A stretch of 64,000 nt of DNA from Pollenia angustigena (Eukaryota; Arthropoda; Insecta; Diptera; Polleniidae), in the NCBI GenBank assembly GCA_930367215.1, contig OV884059.1, positions 65,257,393 through 65,321,392 on the forward strand. Direction: 5' to 3'. The position numbers and the translations under genes are program-made. This document shows positions 57,086-64,000 of this stretch, piece by piece; the stretch's first letter is position 1, and every line of letters begins with the position of its first letter. The notes under the pieces are model-generated. The model searched no databases, was not told where the DNA came from, and saw only the letters and a program-made list of their open reading frames with translations.

Positions 57086-58500
57086 TGATCTGGATGTGTA
57101 AAAAAGTCGCCAGCCAGGTTATAACAAATATTAAATACCTTCAAGTTCTATCATCAATATCCAATCTGTGTCACCTTAACACCGCCGCAATTAAAAACAT
57201 TAGTCAAAGTATTTTCTATATCAAAATTATTATTTTAAAATACTTGTACAGTGACAAAATAATGTTGATGGCAAAATAAGTAGATAAAAAGTCAGTCATT
57301 AATAAATGAATAATTTTGTAATTTTAGGGTTTGTTATATTGTACTCGTGTTACAGAATTAACAATTTAATGTTTGCATTCGTAAATACGTTGAGTAATCA
57401 ATTCGCTTTTCAATATTCAATGACTAATATCTGGTAGTGTAGTAATCTTAATATCTGTCTCGTAGCTTGTTGCATTAATATACAACACGTACGTAGAAAA
57501 ACAAGAAACCTTGTAAGAAAACTAACAAAAATTGCATAATAATTGTTTGCCTTTTGAATAAGACCTCAAGAAACAAAAATAAAAAGTCAAATAATTTACC
57601 CAAAACTACAACAAAGTGCATTAAACTAAAGTTTTAGTACTTTGGTGCAAAAGCTAAATGCAACCAACAACATCTGTGCATGTCTGTGGTGAAGTTTGGT
57701 GTTTCATGGTTATGATAGAGTTGGCCAAAGTTGCAGCAACATGTAATAAAGTATATGCAGCCATAAACGTATGGAATCAATTAAAGTTGTTGTTCTTGTT
57801 AAGGTTATTCCTTTGTTATTATTGTTGTAGTTTTCAGATTTTCTTGTTCTGTTTTGTTCAAAACTACCACATAAAAATGTTACTTGAATCGTGACTACCT
57901 GAATTTTTGACGCATTTACGCAAAACCTCTAACCCAAACTAAACACATACTCAACACAATACTATTTGAACACCAAATACATACGTATATACAGAGGCTT
58001 AAAAGAGAGTTTTTTTTAGGAAAATATAGAAAAGTTATTCGAATAAGTTAAATAGAAAAGTTGTTTAACGCTTAGATTTGAAATTAAATTAGCTTTACTG
58101 CACTTTATTTAAATATGTAATTTTGTTATACAGGCTGAGTTCCAAAATATCATAACACTTTTCAGTCAAAGTCAAAATGTATCATCAAGTTTAACAATGC
58201 TCAGTTTGATTATTGTGCACGCATACATAACTTATTTTCTGCACTTTGGGACAGATAACATTTTAAAGTTGCAGAACTTTGTGTTTTAAACTTGCAAGAC
58301 TTTCGTATAGCTCCTTTTTGCAACTGGCGTTTTAGAACTCACCCACAGTATTCTTTTTGTATATAAAATTTTCAATATTAAATTTTTTGATATTCTTTTT
58401 TTAATTAGGCTTGAGTTCATCAAATCTAATTTTCATTAAATTATTTTCACTGAGGGAAGGAATTTTACAACTTGAAAATTTTTATTAAAATTTATTGATA
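57086..58500. other. Non-coding stretch
   Basis: No gene or repeat I can support. Short plus-strand frames at 57004-57279 and 57658-57894 lack any family signature. Confidence 0.3.
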
Positions 58501-58507
58501 ATTTTTC

Positions 58508-58550
58508 TTGGCTGAGCTGGGATTCGAACAGGGTTGATCTTTACATGTTT
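58508..58550 (-). ncRNA. tRNA-like B-box sequence (SINE or tRNA relic)
   Basis: On the minus strand GTTCGAATC (58521-58529) within CCTGTTCGAATCCCAGCTCA resembles a tRNA T-arm and pol III B box. An A-box-like AATAGCCAGCGT lies upstream on the same strand, beyond the MITE at 58569-58815. The T-stem pairs poorly and no acceptor stem closes. If real it is a tRNA-derived SINE or dead tRNA split by the MITE. Confidence 0.3.
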
Positions 58551-58568
58551 CAAGAATTATGATATATA

Positions 58569-58815
58569 CAGCCATGTCACACAGTACAATTCCGTTCGGA
58601 AACGGAATTCATTCCGTATTTTGGTGCTTCAGAAAATGATGAAAAAAAATTTCGGAATGAAACCATTTTTGTTTTCATGCACGGAATGGGATTTTTCTGT
58701 ATCTGACAGGCCAAAAAACTATTAAAATTCACATTCTATCAATAAACAAATATGTATGTTTTCTTCAATCCGAACGGAATCATTTCGAACGGAATTGTAC
58801 TCTGTGACATGGCTG
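58569..58815. mobile_element. Small MITE with CAGCCATGTCAC ends
   Basis: The left end CAGCCATGTCACACAGTACA followed by ATTCCGTTCGG mirrors the right end CCGAACGGAATC...GAATTGTACTCTGTGACATG and GCTG. ATA flanks both sides (58566-58568 and 58816-58818). At 247 bp it has GGAATG/CATTCC words throughout. The 3-bp duplication suggests a Harbinger- or CACTA-like mobiliser. Confidence 0.85.
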
Positions 58816-58965
58816 ATACGCTGGCTATTACATACTAAGAAGCAGCGGGGAAGCGATTACAATTGAAGTGAATTTTTAATTTGAGTAAATAAAAATCATT
58901 GAATAACTTCGCATTATCCCTTATGAGTAAGCAGGTTGTAAATTGTATTGTAAGACACGTTAACT

Positions 58966-58988
58966 AAAAAAAAAAAAAAAAAAAAAAA
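58966..58988 (+). repeat. A23 homopolymer
   Basis: An uninterrupted 23-A run, possibly the tail of a retroposed sequence on the plus strand; no body could be recognised upstream. Confidence 0.85.
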
Positions 58989-59289
58989 CAAGTGAATAAT
59001 TAAAATTATTATTTCAATGAAAAAATTCACGAACAATGTTCTAAGTGATTCTGTTATTCCCTTATATGGAAGCAGGTTGTATTGCAATGATTTTTTGATA
59101 ACGCAATCAGTCATCAGATTGTTTTTTTTTAGCAGAGAGGAACAAATTGTGCTTCAAGTGGGAATTGGCCAAATAAAAAACATGCCTCTTGTTAGTAGAT
59201 TTGTAAGGGAGTAGTGTGCCTCTCTCTTATTTACAAAACTGCTTACCTGTAAGCTCCATTTTTTATTGGGCTTGGGAGTAGAATTTGTT

Positions 59290-59950
59290 TGGGAGCTATA
59301 ATGAAATTTGGTTGGAAGATTTAGATTACAATAAAATAAGTTTGGACCAAATGTAATCTTAATACCAACAAAATAAGATGATGTAGTTGCATTATTATTT
59401 CTTACAATATCGTACGTGACAACTTTTTAAAACTTATAAAATTTTTATTATACCAACCAATTAAAAAAATGTTGAACTTTTATTTTAAAACACTTGCAAT
59501 TGAGCATCTAATAGAACTATATATTTGGTATTTCCTCACGAATCTTGTTCACTGTTGTAACATCATAACTTTACCAATACCTGATTATAAACGACAGAAA
59601 AGAGAAAATAGTTGATTGCAATATATTGAAATGAAACAAAGATATAGTCAGCTTATTCTTTTTTTTGCCCATTTAAAATTTTAATAAGCTATAAGTTCCT
59701 CTGCCTATTCAAGTACAAATATAAAGGATTATTTTAAATAACTTGAATATGTTTTACGTTTTTTAAGTTCAGTATTATTAGTTTTGTTCTCCACTAAGTA
59801 CTCATTTAGCTGAAAATGATATGAAGTATTTATTGTTTGTTTGTGTTATGAATGGAAATAAACGAATTTACTTTGTTTTATTAAAATATTATTGTTTTAT
59901 TAATATGTAATGTATTAAAAAAAACTTTGAGATTTAATGAATTTTTGATA
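59290..59950. other. Non-coding stretch
   Basis: AATAAGTTTGGACCAAATGTAATC at 59335 resembles 38235-38258 and may be a shared repeat. Nothing else is supported. Confidence 0.35.
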
Positions 59951-59957
59951 TAACGAA

Positions 59958-59999
59958 AGGGCCTGACAGTGTATAAATCGTTAAACCGGGATACCACTG
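59958..59999 (-). repeat. Solo terminus of a pogo/Tigger-like element
   Basis: Read on the minus strand: CAGTGGTATCCCGGTTTAAC then GATTTATACACTGTC, flanked by TA (60000-60001). The CAGTGGTAT start, TA flank and GC-richer end recall pogo/Tigger termini. The matching far end was not found. Confidence 0.45.
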
Positions 60000-60251
60000 T
60001 AGTAAAAATATGCTTAAAAAATCTGCTTTTGACAAGGAAATTTGCAAAAACGCAGTAAGCATATTTAACTTTAATGTGCTCGGGATCGAAAACTTACGTG
60101 GTCGGTCGGAAGACTATATTTATAGTAACATTATTTTTGCACTACTTTATGCTTATAAACAAGAAAAAAAAATGGTTATATGTTATTTTATTTATATTTT
60201 ATTTATGTAGGTATAGAAAAACTTGAACAAAACAATTTTAAACATTTAAGT

Positions 60252-61056
60252 TTAATTTATAGAGCAGCATTTTCCAAATACGTAAGTTGTGGAATGTGCA
60301 TCGCACACCGGTTTCTTACACCAACTGCATATCTTTCGTGTGCTTTTGCGATTTCTCATTTCACATGCTTGACATCGTACAGGATGTTTTGGCATCTTAT
60401 CCTCAGATGTATCGGGAAATTGATTAGAAGCTGAGGCGGAAAAAGTTGAATTTGGCGAGTGCCCTAGCACCTTTTCGATAGCGAGGCGTGTTGGAGCGTA
60501 GCCCATTACCCTTGGAATACTCAAGAAATTTCTGCGTTTGTCTGTTTTCTGAATATGGCTTTTATTTTCTATATAGATGAAATAAGTATCCAAGGCAGAT
60601 ATATCTAGCAAGTTGAAAAACATTGCCAATGGCCATCGCAATGTTTTGCGTTTTGTAGAATATGGTGACAGCATTTTGTCCATTGCATCGACGCCTCCTT
60701 TGCTGACGTTATAGTCAAGTATATACTGCGGCTTATTTTTTTTTCTCTGTTGCAATATCATTATTCAAAGTTGTACTTGGTAATATACCCGAATCAGTAC
60801 TTGAATTTAAATTTTCAGGCGGTGTGTAATCATCTATTGAGTCGTCATCGAAATCTCGTGCATCTTCTTCCTCTTCATCAATCTCCACCATAAGCTTTTG
60901 AATATGTTTTGAAAGCGCTTCGTGCCTTCAAAGAAATTTTTCATATAGCATACATATTAACAAACCGCATATACACATATATATGTAGAGAAAAAGCTCA
61001 AAAAACACTTACCGCTTAGCAATACGATGTGGACGCTTTGAAAAATTTCCAGACAT
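60252..61056 (-). pseudogene. piggyBac transposase with the middle deleted
   Basis: Exon 1 (61056-61013) encodes MSGNFSKRPHRIAKR. A GTAAGT...TTTGAAG intron (60926-61012) leads to exon 2, an acidic N-terminal domain (EIDEEEEDARDFDDDSIDDY). At about 60735, in an A run, it changes frame and joins directly to the C-terminal part: ILDYNVSKGGVDAMDKML (third catalytic region), RWPLAMFFNLLDISA, and a Cys-rich end-binding domain (CQACEMRNRKSTRKICSWCK, ending DAHS...CCSIN). The first two catalytic Asp regions, some 300 residues, are missing, so it cannot catalyse transposition. It differs clearly in sequence from the 32.7-35.3 kb element. Flanking piggyBac ends were not identified. Confidence 0.8.
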
Positions 61057-61417
61057 TTTTATCGTTACATTTTATATTTCAGTTTTTTATCACAACTAAT
61101 ATCCAAAATACGCACGTCTGATTTACTTAAGGCCAGATTACACTATCTCACAAGTCTTACGTATTCCATAATACTTTGTGAGATCGAAATCTAATGAGTT
61201 TTGATGCGACTGTCAAAAAATCTAATGTAAAATGACAGTTTGTGTTCACACCATCACACAAAGTATAAACACTCACACATGAAATAAAATGCAACCCTGA
61301 TCCTATGAAAAGTATTATTGTTTAGAAATTTTTCAAAAAACGATGAAGTCATATGGGATGTCAAACTTTTTTCATAATACTTGTCATTTTCGTGACACAT
61401 TGCATTCACACTACAGT

Positions 61418-61925
61418 AAGGGTCCTCATGATATCGTTTATAAGTCTCGTAAACTGTGCAAACTGTGCATTCTTACACCCTCGTAAATGAACTGTCAAAA
61501 ATTGTATGAGAATTCATTTAAACAAACTGCTTAAATTTGCCCAACAATTTTGACTCGTAAACTTGCGCTGTTCAATTGTGCATTTATACAGACAAATTTT
61601 TTTAATGCTTACCGCCGTTTTCAATGAAAACTTCAAGTGTAAATAAATCACAAACAATAAATTCTTGTAATAATATAAGCATATTAGTCTTTTGGCTTTC
61701 TTTATGCATGTTTAAAAACAAATTTCATTTATAATTTACAAATTTCAAGTTTTTTATTATATTTTTAATTATTTTTTTTTAATATATTTTTTATTGACGT
61801 TTCTGATTGAAATGACATTAATTGTTTAAAATACACAAAAATTAAAAAGGATCTTCATGAAACGAGTCTCGCAAGTTTACCCATTTGCACAAATGGTCAT
61901 TTTAAGCAATATCATGAAGACCCTT
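61418..61925. mobile_element. MITE with AAGGGTCYTCATGATAT ends
   Basis: AAGGGTCCTCATGATAT on the left and ATATCATGAAGACCCTT on the right are inverted repeats. AGT flanks both sides (61415-61417 and 61926-61928) and its removal restores the CAGTATTTATCGG terminus of the host element. 508 bp, non-coding. Confidence 0.87.
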
Positions 61926-62093
61926 AGTATTTATCGGATATAAGAAACTTAAAAAATCCAGGAAAAAAGTTTCTTATAAGCGTTTCTTTCTTATATACAA
62001 TTTTTTTATATAAGAAATTTATTTCTTATATAAGTAGCTATGGCCATAAGACTTTCACATTTTGGTTTTCTGTTTTTTTTTTTTTTGTTACAT

Positions 62094-62225
62094 AGGGTCT
62101 TCACCTGACAATTTTTTGTTATAATAAACGTCAAACTTCATAAAAAAACGCTGACAAACATTTTAAAGTTATTTTTATATGGACTTTGACGTTTGGTATG
62201 ACAAAAAATTGTCAGGTGAAGACCC
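62094..62225. mobile_element. Short MITE with GGGTCTTCACCTGAC ends
   Basis: GGGTCTTCACCTGACAATTT and its exact mirror end at 62225, arms about 40 bp, with ACGTCAAA/TTTGACGT further in. CAT flanks it (62091-62093 and 62226-62228). 132 bp. The terminal GGGTCTTCA is shared with the MITE at 61418-61925, so the two may share a mobiliser. Confidence 0.8.
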
Positions 62226-62249
62226 CATGTTTACGTTTCTAACTTTTAA

Positions 62250-62600
62250 AGCCTAGATTACACTATCTAACAAGTCTTACATATTCCATAATACATTGTG
62301 AGATAGAAATCTCATGAGTTTTGTTGCGACTGTCAAAAAATCTAATGTAACATGACAGTTTGTGTTCACACCATCACACAAAGTATAAACACTCACACAT
62401 GAAAAAAATTCAACCCTGATCCAATGAAAAGTATTATTGTTTAGAATTTTTCAAAAAAACGATGAAGTCGTATGGGATGTCAAACTTTTTTCATAATTCT
62501 TGTCATTTTCGTGACACATTGCATTCACACTATCACACTTTGTCATTTTACTTGAGATTTTGACATGTATTAATACAAAGTATAATAGTGTAATCTAGCC
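62250..62600. mobile_element. Intact copy of the 'GGCTAGATTACACTAT' MITE
   Basis: It starts AGCCTAGATTACACTATC and ends GTGTAATCTAGCC, flanked by TTAA (62246-62249 and 62601-62604). It shares long near-identical blocks with the outer copy, for example CACACCATCACACAAAGTAT, and it shows what that copy looked like before interruption. 351 bp. Confidence 0.88.
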
Positions 62601-62608
62601 TTAAATAA

Positions 62609-62750
62609 TTATTGTCTGTCTTTTGAGTTTTTCACTATTTTAGATAACGTTGAAAGTCCAATATTATATTTTTTTGCAATTTCGCTTCTTTTTATCCCGT
62701 TTTGTATTTCTTTTAAAATTTTAACTTTTGTTTTTATTGGCAAAAAACAC
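62609..62750 (-). pseudogene. CENP-B/pogo-type helix-turn-helix fragment
   Basis: The minus strand reads KTKVKILKEIQNG, then KRSEIAKKYNIGLSTLSKI and VKNSKDRQ before TAA at 62609-62611. This is the N-terminal DNA-binding helix-turn-helix of pogo/Tigger transposases and CENP-B (pattern KxxIL.EI.NG.KRSEIAKKYNI..STLS.I.KN). The DDE domain is not found. The intact MITE copy begins just past the stop, so the gene may have been cut by it. An upstream TGA near 62760 closes the frame on the other side. Confidence 0.8.
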
Positions 62751-62777
62751 AAAGCTTCTCATGAGTACCAGCTCGCT

Positions 62778-63007
62778 CAAGGTACATATATTTATAGCAA
62801 GTAGCCGCGAGATTACAACAATTGTACAATAAAACAAACAACAGGGCTTTTTATTGTTGTTTTGTGATACGAACTGTCAAACAGCAAAGGGGATGAAAAG
62901 AGACAAAAAGGCAAAAGATGAAGACAAATAACAGTTTGTATCACAAAACAAGAAAATAAAAAATAACCAGCTGGCTTTCCGAGACTACCTGCTATAAATA
63001 TACCTTG
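62778..63007. mobile_element. MITE with CAAGGTA ends and 8-bp duplication
   Basis: CAAGGTACATATATTTATAG and the mirrored CTATAAATATACCTTG are flanked by the exact 8-bp AGCTCGCT (62770-62777 and 63008-63015). 230 bp. The 8-bp duplication is hAT-like although the CAAGG terminus is atypical. It lies inside the pogo/Tigger relic. Confidence 0.85.
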
Positions 63008-63450
63008 AGCTCGCTCATCTAAAACTAAAAGTAAAAAAAAAACTTTGTTCTTGTTGTAAAACTGACAGAAAACTGAGTTGTCCATGCAAACTACATAAAT
63101 TCTGTGTTGCCGTTGGAAATTTCTTAAATAAATTCTTCTTCTATACATTTTGTGATTTTGCTGTTTAAGAAAAATATTCTTTTATCAGTTTTTTTCTTAT
63201 AAGCGTTTTTCTTATATGAAACCTTTTTTGTTAGAAAAATCGCAAAAAAGACATGGTGTTTTTGAAAATATTTCTTATAAGCGTTTTGTTCTTATATGAG
63301 ATGTTCCTATATCCGATAAATACTGTATCACACTTTGTCATATTACTTGAGTTTTTGACATTAATACAAAGTATAATAGTGTAATCTAGCCTTTAACCAG
63401 CAACACTTTACTAATTTTTGCAATACGAAGACTAAAAAAACAAAACAATA

Positions 63451-63860
63451 GTGGTATTCACACCGAACTTGTTAATTTGTTACTCGGTAGTTTGTTAATT
63501 TGTTAAAGTTACCAACTGTGAACGACCCCCTTTTCAAAACTTTGTTAGTCTGGTAACTTTCGTAGTAAAACAACTGATTTATTGTTCTGACACAATTTAT
63601 TATTCTGGAAAAATAAAACATGCCACCAGAAAGTGTTAAAAAAACCATTGTCAACCATTTAATTACTCATGCTTTGACACAAATAACGTTTGCTGACGGT
63701 AAGTAGTGAGTTACCAACTAACAACTATTTTATCAGGGGTGCAGTGTCGTTAATTTGTTAAATGTTAATACGTTAGCGCGTTAAATATACAAAAACAAAA
63801 TGCGTGTAAAAAAGTAACGATTAACGACTAACAAACTAACAAGATCGGTGTGAATTCCGC
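63451..63860. mobile_element. TA-flanked MITE with GYGGWATTCACACCGA ends
   Basis: GTGGTATTCACACCGAACTT at the left, followed by GTTAATTTGTTA, mirrors TAACAAACTAACAAGATCGG then TGTGAATTCCGC at the right. TA flanks both (63449-63450 and 63861-63862). TTTGTTA/TAACAAA words recur inside. 410 bp, non-coding. Confidence 0.85.
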
Positions 63861-64000
63861 TAATGTAAAATCATAAAAGTAACGTACACTTTGTCTTTGC
63901 TCTATTGTTTTTGATGAAATGTTATTACTTTGATGTGCTATCAGCATACACGTTATGCAAAGAACTCATTTTTTTTTACCAAAAATCAAAGAAAACCAAG

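Larger units (their letters stand above)
61414..63325 (-). mobile_element. pogo/Tigger-like transposon relic, itself carrying four insertions
   Basis: Ends CAGTATTTATCGGATAT (left, read after removing the insert at 61418-61925) and ATATCCGATAAATACTG (right) are flanked by TA. CTTATAAGCG words recur near both ends. A minus-strand CENP-B-type helix-turn-helix peptide is encoded at 62609-62750. CAGT ends, the TA duplication and this domain agree on a pogo/Tigger origin. Confidence 0.8.
61131..63392. mobile_element. Outer MITE 'GGCTAGATTACACTAT' split by a nested stack
   Basis: The left part (61131-61413) and right part (63326-63392) together match the intact copy at 62250-62600 end to end. Between them sits the element at 61414-63325, inserted at a TA within CACACTATCACAC. 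TTAA flanks the outer ends (61127-61130 and 63393-63396), suggesting piggyBac-type mobilisation. Confidence 0.85.

Noticed and set aside
1..64000. Search for LTR retrotransposons or integrated viral genes
   Set aside because: No paired LTRs, primer binding sites, protease, integrase or envelope-like motifs were recognised.

Overview
The window reads as repeat-dense, AT-rich nuclear DNA of an insect, most likely a calyptrate fly such as a blow fly or house-fly relative. The evidence is inferential: Jockey- and LOA-type non-LTR elements, many short inverted-repeat elements, introns of about 60 bp, and the dispersed repeats that open with TATACCCTCCACCAC and close near ACTTGTTT, which I know as abundant in such flies. 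I found no intact host protein gene, rRNA or tRNA gene, CRISPR array or bacterial-type operon. Almost every recognisable coding segment belongs to a transposable element, and nearly all are broken by frameshifts, stops or insertions.

Layout, left half. 0-5.7 kb: non-coding DNA with a short-element copy and a clean hAT-type element (2734-3917, 8-bp target duplication). 5.7-11.4 kb: a near-complete minus-strand LOA-like retrotransposon with ORF1 and an endonuclease/RT/RNase H ORF2. 11.4-14.5 kb: a TA-flanked MITE, a non-autonomous Helitron and a Harbinger-like MITE. 14.5-17.3 kb: no recognisable genes. 17.3-24.5 kb: an internally deleted, unclassified DNA transposon split by a Jockey element, which itself carries a MITE inside ORF1 and a SINE-like insert inside ORF2. 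25.6-28.5 kb: a composite repeat with a MITE and a ~152-bp tandem array. 28.5-31.7 kb: a second unclassified transposon with a decayed multi-exon gene. 32.7-35.3 kb: a piggyBac element with TTAA duplications.

Layout, right half. 35.4-48.2 kb is mostly unannotatable, with a second tandem-array repeat at 41.2-43.2 kb, a related repeat at 43.8-44.3 kb and a zinc-ribbon-like gene fragment at 44.7-45.2 kb. 48.2-59 kb holds many inverted-repeat elements, including a hAT-type MITE with eight exact TATCGATA sites. 60.2-61.1 kb is a piggyBac gene with its middle deleted. 61.1-63.4 kb is a deeply nested stack whose order of insertion can be read from target duplications. A final TA-flanked MITE lies at 63.45-63.86 kb.

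The genes do not cooperate in a pathway. They are independent mobile elements whose nesting records a sequence of invasions. The best candidates for something undescribed are the two unclassified transposons (17.9-24.5 and 28.5-31.7 kb), the repeated CATTCCCCTG-type terminal motif, the TATCGATA-rich MITE, and a MITE that appears to have a 2-bp TT target duplication.
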